DNA from: Sedimentisphaerales bacterium
GTDB taxonomy: Bacteria > Planctomycetota > Phycisphaerae > Sedimentisphaerales > SM23-30
NCBI GenBank assembly: GCA_028281535.1
Contig: JANQJS010000025.1
Span: 1-64,000, forward strand
DNA length: 64,000 bases
Reading direction: 5' to 3'
The position numbers were made by a program, and so were the translations under genes. This document shows, piece by piece, positions 47,055 to 56,951 of this stretch. The notes below the pieces were generated by a model. It was not told the origin of the DNA, ran no database searches, and saw only the letters and a list, made by a program, of their open reading frames with translations. Position 1 is the first letter of the stretch. Each line of letters begins with the position of its first letter.

Positions 47055-47220
47055 TTTTAGGTTCCTCTACTTTGATTTGTGAAAACGCTAAATTTTATTC
47101 TTTTCTGACGCTTATGGCGATTATAGGTATTAACTTTCTATCAAGCAAGATATTTGCAAGTTTACAATTATTTACTATTGAAAAGAAATATTCAGGGAAT
47201 GTTAAACCATAGTGAAGCAA

Positions 47221-48366
47221 TTAGTTGGCTTCGACCAATTCAGATTCTTCTTTGGCTTTTCTGGCTTTGTCGTCGGCGATGAATTCTTTGACATGTTTGA
47301 GCATGCATTCAACGCCTTGTTCGGTAGGTACGGTTTCAACCACTTGGCCATCTCGATAAATCATAACTTTGCTCTTGCCAGCACTGATACCCACATCGCT
47401 GCCTTCTGCTTCACCTGGCCCATTAACGATGCAGCCCATCACTGCGATTTTGACAGGGTAATCAATTTCTGCGACCGCCGCTTTGACTTCATCTACCATT
47501 TCAAATAGATCAACTTCTACGCGACCACAGGTTGGGCAGGCAATCAATTCTGGTTTGGTACGAGGACGAAGGTAGAGGCTATTCAAAATCTCCCAAGCCG
47601 TTTCAACTTCTTTTACCGGGTCACCAGCCAAAGAAATACGTACCGTATCACCAATCCCTTCAGCGAGTAAGGTACCAATTGCCGCGGCAGAGCGAATCGC
47701 TCCTGTTTCCACGGTGCCTGAGTGGGTGACACCCAAATGGAGGGGGTAATTGTATTCCTGGCTAATCATGCGGTTTAAGATAATGCATCGAGCGGCATCG
47801 GTGCATTTCGCCGCGAGCACTAAATTGTCAAAATTATTATCATGGAAAATATTGATATATTCGTCTAGTTTTTCCATCATCAATTTTAGAAGGTTTTCTT
47901 CCTTTTCGTGAGCTCGCAAGTTCAAATCTTTGCGTTCTACGATGCTGCCTTCATTGACACCCACGCGAATCGCAACACCATTGGCCTTACACGCGGCAAT
48001 GACTTCTTCCACCTGTTTGCGATCATTGATGTTACCTGGATTCAAACGAATTTTGGGAACGCCAGCTTCAATCGCTGCTAAAGCGCGTTTGTATTGAAAG
48101 TGAACATCGGCAATCACAGGAATGGGGGATTGCGCCAGGATTTCTTTCAATGCCGCGGTATCTTTGGGGGTTGGTACTGTTACGCGAACCAATTCACAGC
48201 CGGCATCTGCCAGGTCATTGATTTGCTTGACAGTTTTGTCGATTTCATAGGTATATTCAGTGGTCATACTCTGAACGGTGATAGGGAATTCGCCCCCAAT
48301 GCCGGTCGGACCCACAGGGACGCTTCTTGTATCTCGTCGTACAGTCACTTTGATCGCTGGTTCCAT
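47221..48366 (-). CDS. ispG: 4-hydroxy-3-methylbut-2-enyl diphosphate synthase
   Basis: This 381-residue enzyme of the MEP isoprenoid pathway reduces MEcPP to HMBPP. The TIM-barrel part has 'PVIADVHFQYKRALAAI' and 'IRLNPGNI'; the Fe-S domain has Cys in 'ACPTCGR' and 'GCIVNGPGEAEGSDVG'. Length matches the short bacterial form without the plant-type insert. Supplies isoprenoids used for carriers and for menaquinone (see mqnA and mqnC). Monocistronic. Confidence 0.97.
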   Translation of the reverse strand: MEPAIKVTVRRDTRSVPVGPTGIGGEFPITVQSMTTEYTYEIDKTVKQINDLADAGCELVRVTVPTPKDTAALKEILAQSPIPVIADVHFQYKRALAAIEAGVPKIRLNPGNINDRKQVEEVIAACKANGVAIRVGVNEGSIVERKDLNLRAHEKEENLLKLMMEKLDEYINIFHDNNFDNLVLAAKCTDAARCIILNRMISQEYNYPLHLGVTHSGTVETGAIRSAAAIGTLLAEGIGDTVRISLAGDPVKEVETAWEILNSLYLRPRTKPELIACPTCGRVEVDLFEMVDEVKAAVAEIDYPVKIAVMGCIVNGPGEAEGSDVGISAGKSKVMIYRDGQVVETVPTEQGVECMLKHVKEFIADDKARKAKEESELVEAN

Positions 48367-48519
48367 GAAATCTTCCTAAATAAAGTTTAAATATAAGATT
48401 ATTATAGTATCCTTTTCGGCATGTGGCGTCAAGATGGCGAATTTTTTGCTTGCTGATCGACCAGCTCGCTTTTATGCTAACCTACTTATGATTAAAGGAT
48501 TAATAAAAGGATCTCTAGG

Positions 48520-49302
48520 GTGAACTTTTTGGAAAATAATTCATATCTGTATACAATCAAGCTGTTTATGCTCATTGGTTGTATCGCCGGCTGTCAGAAT
48601 TTTAAACCTGACTTTATGAAACCAGCTCAGATACAGATCCCTTTAAAAACGAATCCTGCTGAGCTTAAAAAAGTGGATGTCCAGGACCTTAAAGTCACTG
48701 TCAATGGTTTAGGTGCGTCGGTCAAGCATCGGGTTGAGCAAGCCCTTAAAGAACATTTTGATATGGTTTATCCTGTTCAGGGCTATGAGCAACCTTATCA
48801 CTTGGAGTGTCATATCGAATCTTCAAGGAGTATACCACTCGAACAATTTCTGGAAAAGCAGGATCAGGTCAGTATTAAATTTACCCTTAAAAAAATCTAT
48901 CCCAAAGTGACGGCTCGAACAGTGGGATTCAATTATTATTTAGATGAGAAAAACCCGACGACATTACAGGATTGTTTGAATGGTTGGATTAATGAATTTA
49001 TCAATACATTATACCCTCCTCGAACCATTGCAACGATAAATCTGTTTAAGGGAAAACATAAATTTGATAAAAAAGGTCGTCAGGAAGTTAAAAAAGGTAA
49101 CAACGAGTTAGCCTTGCAATATTTTCTCAAAGCGATAGATGCTACACCTAAAGATCCTCATTCGTTATACAATGCTGGACTTATGTGTGAACTACTGGGG
49201 CAACCTCATCGGGCACAGGGTTTTTATCAGCGTTCGCAGGATATCGAATATTCTATTGATGTCGAATTAGCCATTGATCGTGTAGGGAAAAAACAATATT
49301 AA
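48520..49302 (+). CDS. TPR-like lipoprotein
   Basis: This 260-residue protein has a lipobox ('CIAGC') after a short hydrophobic stretch. The middle (40-170) is unassigned. The last 80 residues form tetratricopeptide-like helices ('GNNELALQYFLKAIDATP', 'SLYNAGLMCELLGQPHRA'). GTG start with AAAGGA 8 nt upstream. 15 bp before ribF, so may share its transcript. Function unknown, probably assembly or scaffold in the envelope. Confidence 0.7.
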   Translation: MNFLENNSYLYTIKLFMLIGCIAGCQNFKPDFMKPAQIQIPLKTNPAELKKVDVQDLKVTVNGLGASVKHRVEQALKEHFDMVYPVQGYEQPYHLECHIESSRSIPLEQFLEKQDQVSIKFTLKKIYPKVTARTVGFNYYLDEKNPTTLQDCLNGWINEFINTLYPPRTIATINLFKGKHKFDKKGRQEVKKGNNELALQYFLKAIDATPKDPHSLYNAGLMCELLGQPHRAQGFYQRSQDIEYSIDVELAIDRVGKKQY

Positions 49303-49317
49303 AGAATTCAACCATTC

Positions 49318-50316
49318 ATGCGAATTATTACATCCATAGATCAAATTCAAACACCTCAAAAAGGAAGCGTTCTTGCCATTGGAAACTTTGATGGGTTGCA
49401 CATAGGCCATCAAGTGATTATTTCAACAGCCAAAAAACTTGCTATTGATAATGATTTGCCTCTTTTTGTCATGACCTTTGATCCTGCTCCGGTCAAGGTG
49501 TTGCGTCCTGAATTAGCACCCAGGATTTTGACGCCCTCTAATGTTAAGGCACCACTTATTGAAAAGTTGGCCGTTGATCAATGTATTATCGTACAAACGG
49601 ATGCGGAATTTCTTTCTCAGGAAGCTGAAGAATTTGTCGAAAATATCGCGGTCAAGAAACTGAAGGTCAAACACATCGTCGAAGGGGAAACTTTTGCTTT
49701 TGGCCGAAAACGTAGAGGTTCGCTTGAGAACCTTAAAGTTCTAGGCGAAAAATATGATTTTCAGGCCCATAAAGTGCCATCGCAAACCCAGGTTCTGGAA
49801 GAAAATTGCCCCGCAATTGCTGTCAGTTCAACCTTTATCCGTCAACAGATCACCGCGTGTGAATTTGTTCAAGTAAAACAATGTTTAGGTCGATTTTATG
49901 AATTACCGGGCTTTGTTGTGCGTGGATTTGGTCGTGGCCATAAAATAGGTTTTCCCACGGCAAATCTTCAATTGTATGACGAGGACCAGCTCATCCCGGC
50001 TAACGGCGTTTATGCCGGGACGGTACGAATGGGTGAGACTGTCGAAGCGGCCATCGCCAGTGATGAGATTCATCCGGCGGCCATTAGTATTGGTGAGTGT
50101 CAAACTTTTACCGATGGTCAGTGGCAAATTGAGGCTCACTTACTTGATGTCGATTTGCCTCAAGATGCACTCTATGGCAAACACATGCTTGTTGGGTTGG
50201 TCCAGCACATGCGACGTCAGGAAAAATATAATTCGGCGGAAGAACTGATTGCCGCCATTGATAATGATTGCAAACAAGTTCGTTTAGCACTGATTAATAA
50301 AGGAGTCGATGCTTGA
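49318..50316 (+). CDS. ribF: Bifunctional riboflavin kinase / FAD synthetase
   Basis: This 332-residue protein makes FMN and FAD. The N-terminal nucleotidyltransferase domain has 'GNFDGLHIGHQ' and 'VSSTFIRQQI'; the C-terminal kinase domain has 'GFGRGHKIGFPTANL'. Full length. Stop TGA overlaps the TTG start of nrnA (TTGA), giving tight coupling. No FMN riboswitch is seen upstream. Confidence 0.95.
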   Translation: MRIITSIDQIQTPQKGSVLAIGNFDGLHIGHQVIISTAKKLAIDNDLPLFVMTFDPAPVKVLRPELAPRILTPSNVKAPLIEKLAVDQCIIVQTDAEFLSQEAEEFVENIAVKKLKVKHIVEGETFAFGRKRRGSLENLKVLGEKYDFQAHKVPSQTQVLEENCPAIAVSSTFIRQQITACEFVQVKQCLGRFYELPGFVVRGFGRGHKIGFPTANLQLYDEDQLIPANGVYAGTVRMGETVEAAIASDEIHPAAISIGECQTFTDGQWQIEAHLLDVDLPQDALYGKHMLVGLVQHMRRQEKYNSAEELIAAIDNDCKQVRLALINKGVDA

Positions 50317-51332
50317 TCGATTTTACCAAAGCAATAGAGATGATTCGGCAGGGGGAAAACATCTTGGTCACCAGTCACGTGAGACCAGACGGCGATGCTT
50401 TAGGTTCGCTTATGGGCACACGTCTGATGATCGAAGGACTCGCCAAAAAAGAAAATCGATCTTGCAAAGTTACCACTTTGGTACTGAGCAATCCGTCCGA
50501 ACTCTATGAGTTTTTATTACCCGAAGATGTTTGGCAAGTAGATCAACAAGCCAATCCAGAAGACATTGATTCTGCCCAGTTGGATGAATTTGATTTAATT
50601 ATCGTTGTAGATACCAGTGCTACCAGGCAGTTGCCGGGTGTTGGAGAATATATTCAGAAAAAAGCCAAAAACGTTTTGGTCATCGATCACCATGTTTCTG
50701 GTGATATCGAAGGGCATGAGCATTGTGTGGATACCACAGCTGCTGCCGCTGGTGAATTGATTACAGAATTATTTTTACAAGCCAATGTAGAGATCTGCGA
50801 AACTGCCGCGAAAGCATTATTCACGGCGATTGTCACAGACACCGGTTGGTTTCGCTTTGAGAGTTGTACACCCAAAACGATTAAGTATAGTGCCGATTTG
50901 GCCGAAGCCGGCGCCTGTCCCAGTGAGCTTTACCAGCATCTATATCAAAACGATCCACCTGAACGCTTGCACCTGATGATTCGCGTGCTGGAAACATTAG
51001 AGCTTCACTGCGATAATCGTCTAGCGATCATGCAAATCAGTAACGACATGCTCAAAGAAACGGGTGCCAAACGAAGCCATATTGAAAATATGGTCAATAT
51101 TCCCCAACAAATTTCAACCGTTCTGGCGGTTGCCTTAATTGTCGAGCAAGACAACGGTAGTTGCCGCTGTAGTTTTCGCAGCAAAAACAGCATGGACGTC
51201 AATAAAGTTGCCAATCAATTCAACGGCGGTGGCCACATCCACGCCGCCGGAGCCAGCCTGGATCAACCCTTAGCTGATTCCGTCAAAGCCGTCACAACCG
51301 CCCTTCAAGCGGCCATCCTGCAATTACATTAA
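50313..51332 (+). CDS. nrnA: DHH-family nanoRNase / pAp phosphatase
   Basis: This 339-residue protein has 'VTSHVRPDGDALGS', 'VIDHHVSGD' (the DHH motif) and the DHHA1 signature 'FNGGGHIHAAGA'. NrnA-type enzymes degrade 2-5 nt RNA and 3'-phosphoadenosine 5'-phosphate. Starts at TTG, overlapping the ribF stop. The ribF-nrnA link is common in bacteria. A small palindrome follows the stop. Confidence 0.9.
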   Translation: MIDFTKAIEMIRQGENILVTSHVRPDGDALGSLMGTRLMIEGLAKKENRSCKVTTLVLSNPSELYEFLLPEDVWQVDQQANPEDIDSAQLDEFDLIIVVDTSATRQLPGVGEYIQKKAKNVLVIDHHVSGDIEGHEHCVDTTAAAAGELITELFLQANVEICETAAKALFTAIVTDTGWFRFESCTPKTIKYSADLAEAGACPSELYQHLYQNDPPERLHLMIRVLETLELHCDNRLAIMQISNDMLKETGAKRSHIENMVNIPQQISTVLAVALIVEQDNGSCRCSFRSKNSMDVNKVANQFNGGGHIHAAGASLDQPLADSVKAVTTALQAAILQLH

Positions 51333-51339
51333 CGGATAG

Positions 51340-51402
51340 GTCAGGCCATGCCTGACAAAAAAATAGTCAGCTGACCATTGTCATTCCCACGAAGGCGGGA
51401 AT
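51340..51402. repeat. Palindrome cluster after nrnA (REP-like)
   Basis: GTCAGGC/GCCTGAC (51340-51346 with 51350-51356, loop CAT) is followed by GTCAGCTGAC and then the near-palindrome 51383-51402 (ATTCCCAC, loop GAAG, GCGGGAAT). The last matches a short repeat very common between genes in many bacteria, and shares 16 of 20 bases with 21261-21280 in this window. Confidence 0.65.
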
Positions 51403-51553
51403 CCATGTCTTTACAACTAGATATTACGAAAATGTTATATTGACCTATGGAGTAATATCTGTAATCTTGACACTATTTTATATAAACAATAAAATGTTAA
51501 AAGTAATTGGGACAAAATCACATCACCGTCGAGAATCATATGAAAGGTCTAAG

Positions 51554-51907
51554 ATGGATACAATGCAGATGTTATCGACTAATAACGGATTTATTCACTT
51601 TACGGCGATCATTACATTAATTTTTATGAAAGCTATTCCAGGGATTATCGCTCTAATCGCTTTATTTCAATTAATGTCCAGATCCAATGATGAAAAACCA
51701 GAGATGCTGAGGCGATGCCTTGCCAGTTTAATGATTTTATTGGGTTGCATTACACTCATGACAAAGTCTGCTTGGGGCATGATTGCTCTAGCTATATTGG
51801 CGGCAACCATTGTCGTGATGATTCGACTAGAGCCTGAACCCACCAAAGACGGGATCGTCGATAACCATAAAGATGATCGTATCTCACAAAGCATTGAAAA
51901 TGGTTGA
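51554..51907 (+). CDS. Small membrane protein, unknown
   Basis: 117 residues with three hydrophobic stretches ('FIHFTAIITLIFMKAIPGII', 'CLASLMILLGCITLM', 'MIALAILAATIVVMI'). AAAGG lies 6 nt before ATG 51554, which is preferred over an upstream TTG at 51440. No family recognised. Close to the next membrane protein on the same strand (21 bp gap), perhaps one unit. Confidence 0.5.
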   Translation: MDTMQMLSTNNGFIHFTAIITLIFMKAIPGIIALIALFQLMSRSNDEKPEMLRRCLASLMILLGCITLMTKSAWGMIALAILAATIVVMIRLEPEPTKDGIVDNHKDDRISQSIENG

Positions 51908-51928
51908 TGCTTGAGCTATAATATAAAT

Positions 51929-52585
51929 ATGGTACAGGGAAACATATTTGCAATTCTTCTTATCGTAGCGATTATTGTTTGTATTGTGATAACCATCAAG
52001 TTAGGCAAACGGCCTGATTTGGTTAGGGGCCTCTTTGCGATATTAGCTGTTGGGATTTGCTTTGGACTCATTGTGAATCTGACTCCTGTGCATGGCTGTA
52101 GGCGAGGTGGTTCTATTGCCCCATTTTATTTAATGCCACTTTGCGCTGGGATATTTGTTTTAGGTATGAATAAACTAGCCTCTGCCATCAAACTCTCTGG
52201 GCTTTATGTGGTCCTGGGGATACTGATGGCAATGTGGGGAATGGACCTTGTCCACGAGAATGGTTATGTTGGCAATCCAAACTATGATAAATACTTGATG
52301 GAAAGAATAGAGGGCAATCTTTTTGAATTCAAAGAAGATTTGACCAAAAGATTAGAGCACAAGCCTGTAGTCCTTGAAAAAGGGTGGCTCAAAGATGTGC
52401 TACCAAAATCAGTCGAAGGTGACTTTCGTGGTAGGCTGATAGGTAATGTCAAAGCAAATCTTAGTCATTATTGGTACACGTTTTTCACTGGAATATATAA
52501 ATTAAATATAACGGAAGTGGATATCTGGTGTCCAGGAGGGACCCTTGAGTATTGTCTAGGCCATCTTGAAGTAAAAGAGATTTAA
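51929..52585 (+). CDS. Membrane protein, unknown
   Basis: 218 residues. Four hydrophobic helices fill the first 110 residues ('FAILLIVAIIVCIVITI', 'GLFAILAVGICFGLIVN', 'FYLMPLCAGIFVLGM', 'GLYVVLGILMAMWGM'). The C-terminal 100 residues are soluble, with several charged pairs and 'DIWCPGGTLEYC'. No family recognised. A TTG at 51911 is an alternative start; neither has a clear ribosome binding site. Confidence 0.55.
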   Translation: MVQGNIFAILLIVAIIVCIVITIKLGKRPDLVRGLFAILAVGICFGLIVNLTPVHGCRRGGSIAPFYLMPLCAGIFVLGMNKLASAIKLSGLYVVLGILMAMWGMDLVHENGYVGNPNYDKYLMERIEGNLFEFKEDLTKRLEHKPVVLEKGWLKDVLPKSVEGDFRGRLIGNVKANLSHYWYTFFTGIYKLNITEVDIWCPGGTLEYCLGHLEVKEI

Positions 52586-52697
52586 ATACTCGGATTCTAT
52601 ATGAAATAACTGCTCCTTGCTTTTTCTAAGCAATTTGCCTATAATTGCGATAATAACCTACCCAAGAATTAACCTTACTTAAATAGAGAGTTATGAC

Positions 52698-53933
52698 ATG
52701 CACCAGAAAGTATCTAGTCTAATTGTTACACTTGCGTTGATCTTCTTTGTTCCAGTTCTTTCTGCTAAAAATCAAACGATTGAGAAGAATGATAAGATCA
52801 AAAATGTCATCCTGCTTATTGCCGATGGCATGGGGTTTGAACAGGTCAAAGCGGCAAGTTTTTATAAGTATGGCAAAGAAAACGCCTTGTTTATGGAGAG
52901 TTTTCCTGTTCATACTGAAATGACAACCCATTCTGCCGATGCCGAAATCACCGACTCTGCCGCGTCCGGAACCGCCATTGCGACCGGCCAAAAAGTCAAT
53001 AATGGCGTGCTAAGCCGTGCGATTCCAGGTGATGGCAAACCCTTAAAAACGATCGCAGAATATTACAAAGAATTGAATAAAAGCATTGGTTTGATTACAA
53101 CCGTACCAGCAACGCATGCGACCCCTGCTAGTTTTGCGGCTCATGCAAAAAGTCGGTATGACGATGATGTAATTCATAAAGATTATATTAAGAACCAAGT
53201 TGCCGATGTCTTAATGGGCAGTGCGACCGGTTCGCCAAAGCCAGCTCAATTAGAAAAACTTGGCTACAAGATCGTCTTAAACCGAAAAGAGCTCATGGCG
53301 ATTGATCCTAAAAAGGCTCAAAAAATCTACGGCTATTATGTCGGTAAAGAAACCGAGACAAAGGAAGAAGACGAAGAGGAAGAGATGAATGATGAGTCCG
53401 AGCCTTATGATCATGAGCCCGAAGAGGATGAAGAGATGGATGATGAGAATGAGGGCGAAGAAGAGGATGAAGAAGAAGTTGCCGAATACCCTTATGAATT
53501 TGATGGTGTTGGTGATTTACCTCACTTAAGTGAAATGACCCAAAAGTCTCTAGAAATCCTATCTCAAAATCCAAAAGGATTTTTCCTCATGGTAGAAGGC
53601 GGCAAAATCGACTGGGCCGGACACGATAACGACTTCAAACGTAACGTACACGATATGATTGAATTTGATGAGGCTGTCAAAGTTGCTGCCAACTGGGCCA
53701 AGGATAGAAGTGATACACTTATTATCGCAACATCAGATCATGAAACCGGCGGCCTAAAGGTCCTAAAAAACAACGGAAAAAAACATTACCCCAGCCACAG
53801 CTGGAGTTCTTTTGAACACACTTCTGCTCCAGTTCCTGTTTACGTCACAGGCCCTGGTGCTAAAAGCTTCAAGTACAAAATCGATAACACGGACATTTTT
53901 AAAATACTATTTGCACTAACCATCCCAAAATAA
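52698..53933 (+). CDS. Alkaline phosphatase (PhoA family) with acidic insert
   Basis: This 411-residue exported enzyme has a signal peptide (about 1-23). Residues match E. coli PhoA: Asp43 in 'LIADGMG', nucleophile Ser87 in 'ITDSAASGTA', Glu300, Asp305 and His309 in 'VEGGKIDWAGHD', Asp347-His348 in 'TSDHETGG', and His374. These bind two zinc and one magnesium. Residues about 218-263 are an inserted run of Glu and Asp, replacing part of the crown region. It releases phosphate outside the cytoplasm. Monocistronic. Confidence 0.93.
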   Translation: MHQKVSSLIVTLALIFFVPVLSAKNQTIEKNDKIKNVILLIADGMGFEQVKAASFYKYGKENALFMESFPVHTEMTTHSADAEITDSAASGTAIATGQKVNNGVLSRAIPGDGKPLKTIAEYYKELNKSIGLITTVPATHATPASFAAHAKSRYDDDVIHKDYIKNQVADVLMGSATGSPKPAQLEKLGYKIVLNRKELMAIDPKKAQKIYGYYVGKETETKEEDEEEEMNDESEPYDHEPEEDEEMDDENEGEEEDEEEVAEYPYEFDGVGDLPHLSEMTQKSLEILSQNPKGFFLMVEGGKIDWAGHDNDFKRNVHDMIEFDEAVKVAANWAKDRSDTLIIATSDHETGGLKVLKNNGKKHYPSHSWSSFEHTSAPVPVYVTGPGAKSFKYKIDNTDIFKILFALTIPK

Positions 53934-54112
53934 AACTAAATAATAGCGTCAAAACATACCTCTAGGTCAACTATGTGTGATGATGTAGGATTAATCTATA
54001 ATCTTAACTTTTTCATGACCAAATATTTGAAAATTAAGATTTCATGATTTATGATGCTTACAGTTCGCGTCTGGTGCGAACAATATACATTACCTGAAAT
54101 TGAGGAAACGTT

Positions 54113-56872
54113 TTGAAACAGCAGCGTAATAGACAGAATACTCTAGATCATTCACAATTAGAATATCTTGAGCGGGACATACATTTTCTGACCTCCATTC
54201 TAGAAGATGTCATTCAAGATATTGAGGGGAAAGAATTTTTTAATCGATTAATAAAAATTCAGAATATTTCGCAAGAGATTCGTGTCAAGCCAACTCCGCA
54301 ATTAATCAAGACAAAAAGAAGGCTTATCGCAGCTCTGTCTGCTGAAGAGGCCTACAAGATTACCAGGGCATTTTCATTTTATTTTCAATTAGTTAATTTG
54401 GCCGAAGAGCGTCATCGGGTACGACGGATTCGTGAAAGAGAAAAAGGTCATTATAAATTTCAAAATATGTCTTTGCGTAAATTGTTCCAGGATCTCAAAG
54501 CAGAAGGCAAGTCCGGAACAACCATTCTTAATTTTTTCAAACATATGGATCTTCAGCTTGTTTTAACAGCGCACCCGACAGAAACAAAACGTCGGTCAAT
54601 TCTAGAACATTTAATTCAGATCGCTTCTGAAATAGATTTTCTTGACCATGACGATCTAACGCGATGGGAGCACGAGTCGCATATGCGTCGGATTCGTGAA
54701 ACCATTGAAATCATCTGGCAAACATCTGAATTGCGCGAACGCAAAATGACGGTGTTCAATGAAGTTAAGCAAACACTCTTTTATTTTAAACAGACGATAC
54801 TCTCCTTAGTTCCTACGATGCATGCTAAAATCGCCATGGAATTTAATGATGTTTTCAAGCGGCATAAGTTCAATGTTAATCCATTTATTCAGTATGGGTC
54901 ATGGGTGGGTGGTGATCGTGATGGCAATCCCAATGTGACACCAGCGATTACCCAGAAAACGATTAATTATCAGAGACAATTGATACTCCAGCATTACCAG
55001 GAAATGACACAAAAACTGATTCAGGATTTTAGTCATTCAGCAAAATACATCCAGGTAACTCATGCATTGAATAAGTCATTGGTTCAAGATGAAAAAGCTT
55101 TTCCACAACTGGCCCAAAAACTCAGGCATTATGAGGATCGTGAACCTTATCGTTGCAAATTAAGTTATATGCTTCAGCGTTTAAAGTTGACCTCTTCAGA
55201 AAAGTCAAATGGTTATCAATCCTACGAAGATTTCCTGCATGATCTCCAGTTGATCCAGGAGAGTATTATCTCTCATAAATCATCCTCCCTGGCATGTGGT
55301 TCATTGCAACAATGTATTGATCAAGTTAAGATTTTTAAATTTTGTTTAACCCCTTTAGAGTTTAGAGATCATAGTGGAAAAATTCGGGCGGCTGTTCGAG
55401 AAATACTAGGGTGTGATCCAGACGAAAAGGAACTGGCGAAACAAATCAAGCTCGGCAAAAAACGAAGTATGTCAAAATTAAAATCAAAAGATGCCCGTGA
55501 TGTCATGCAGCAGCTAAGCCTTATGAAAGAGCTGACAGATCGTGATCCGGATTGTACGGGTAATTATTTGATCAGTATGACAGAGAAAGCGAGCGATCTT
55601 TTAGGCCTGCTATACTTAGCGATTCATGCTGGACTCGTAAAAATATCCAATGGTAAAGTCATCGAGAGTCGATTATCTATTACGCCACTATTTGAAACCA
55701 TTGAAACATTGGAAGCAGCTCCAGAGATCATGAAAACACTCCTGGCGAATAAAACCTACCGTTCATTAATATTAGAGCGAGATGGCGTGCAGGAAATCAT
55801 GCTGGGATACTCTGATAGTAATAAAAATGGTGGCTACTTAACGGCAAACTGGAAATTACATAGAATTCAAAAGTATTTTGCCAATTTGAAGCGTCCACAA
55901 GGTATACAATTTCAACTGTTTCATGGAAAAGGGGGAACCATTGATCGTGGTGGTGGCATGTCCCATCGGGCATTGCTGGCCAGACCTTACGCCGCAATGG
56001 ATGGCAAGATAAAAATTACGGAACAAGGTGAAGTCATTTCTATGAAATATTCTAATTTCATTGTTGCCAAACGTAACCTTGAGCAGTTGGTGACGGCGGT
56101 GACCTGGACGAACCTTATTAGTAAAAAACAGATTGAAAACGAAAGTAAGCTACCGAAATGGGAAACCGTGATGGAAGAACTCTCACAGTCTGCCTGTGGT
56201 TATTATCGAAAGTTGGTTTTTGAGACACCGGATTTTGCCAGTTTTTATGAACAGGCCACGCCCATTGATGTGGTGTCGATGGCCAAGTTTAGTTCTAGAC
56301 CAGCCAAGCGACGAAAATCGGGTAGCGTTGAAGACCTGCGGGCGATTCCCTGGGTCTTTAGCTGGATACAATCCCGATTTATTCTTTCATCTTGGTATGG
56401 AATAGGATATGCCTTTGAACAGTTTCTCAAAAAAGATACGCAGAAGAACTTAAAAGTCCTTCAGGTCATGTATCAGCGATGGCCATTTTTTACATCGCTA
56501 TTAGATAATGCCCAGGCGTCACTGGCAAAAACGGATCTTCATATTTCCAGTCAGTATGCTGGCCTGGTGACCTCAGAAGAGTTAAGAACTAAAATTACAG
56601 ATCAGGTGCGTCGAGAACATACCCGGACAATTAAATGCATTAAGAAAATTACCGGGCAAAAATCAATCCTTAGCCATGATAAGGTTCTGCTCAATTCAAT
56701 ACAAAGACGTAATCCTTTTGTCGATCCATTGCATGTAATCCAGGTCGAATATCTGGAAAAATTGCGACACTTACCAGATGATAGTCATCATGAAGAAGAA
56801 AAACGCAAAATAATAGATGTGCTACTGATGACCATGAACGGTATCTGTTTTGGCATGAAAAGTACGGGTTAA
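54113..56872 (+). CDS. ppc: Phosphoenolpyruvate carboxylase
   Basis: This 919-residue enzyme adds bicarbonate to PEP to give oxaloacetate. The catalytic His signature 'LTAHPTETKRRSI' and the second signature 'LGYSDSNKNGGYLTANW' are present, with 'FHGKGGTIDRGGG' for the active-site loop. Full length for bacterial PEPC. TTG start at 54113, GAGGA 6-7 nt upstream. Refills the TCA cycle. Followed by a hairpin at 56893-56913. Confidence 0.96.
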   Translation: MKQQRNRQNTLDHSQLEYLERDIHFLTSILEDVIQDIEGKEFFNRLIKIQNISQEIRVKPTPQLIKTKRRLIAALSAEEAYKITRAFSFYFQLVNLAEERHRVRRIREREKGHYKFQNMSLRKLFQDLKAEGKSGTTILNFFKHMDLQLVLTAHPTETKRRSILEHLIQIASEIDFLDHDDLTRWEHESHMRRIRETIEIIWQTSELRERKMTVFNEVKQTLFYFKQTILSLVPTMHAKIAMEFNDVFKRHKFNVNPFIQYGSWVGGDRDGNPNVTPAITQKTINYQRQLILQHYQEMTQKLIQDFSHSAKYIQVTHALNKSLVQDEKAFPQLAQKLRHYEDREPYRCKLSYMLQRLKLTSSEKSNGYQSYEDFLHDLQLIQESIISHKSSSLACGSLQQCIDQVKIFKFCLTPLEFRDHSGKIRAAVREILGCDPDEKELAKQIKLGKKRSMSKLKSKDARDVMQQLSLMKELTDRDPDCTGNYLISMTEKASDLLGLLYLAIHAGLVKISNGKVIESRLSITPLFETIETLEAAPEIMKTLLANKTYRSLILERDGVQEIMLGYSDSNKNGGYLTANWKLHRIQKYFANLKRPQGIQFQLFHGKGGTIDRGGGMSHRALLARPYAAMDGKIKITEQGEVISMKYSNFIVAKRNLEQLVTAVTWTNLISKKQIENESKLPKWETVMEELSQSACGYYRKLVFETPDFASFYEQATPIDVVSMAKFSSRPAKRRKSGSVEDLRAIPWVFSWIQSRFILSSWYGIGYAFEQFLKKDTQKNLKVLQVMYQRWPFFTSLLDNAQASLAKTDLHISSQYAGLVTSEELRTKITDQVRREHTRTIKCIKKITGQKSILSHDKVLLNSIQRRNPFVDPLHVIQVEYLEKLRHLPDDSHHEEEKRKIIDVLLMTMNGICFGMKSTG

Positions 56873-56892
56873 CTATTTATTTAATCAAGTCG

Positions 56893-56913
56893 GCCTGCCA
56901 GCCCCTGGCAGGC
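56893..56913. terminator. Hairpin between convergent ppc and yggS-type genes
   Basis: GCCTGCCAG (56893-56901) and CTGGCAGGC (56905-56913) form a perfect 9-bp stem with loop CCC, 20 bp after the ppc stop. No long T tract. It could end transcription from both sides or be a REP-like element. Confidence 0.5.
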
Positions 56914-56951
56914 AATTTGTAAAAATGTATGAAATAGTTGGTTGAATTGGT

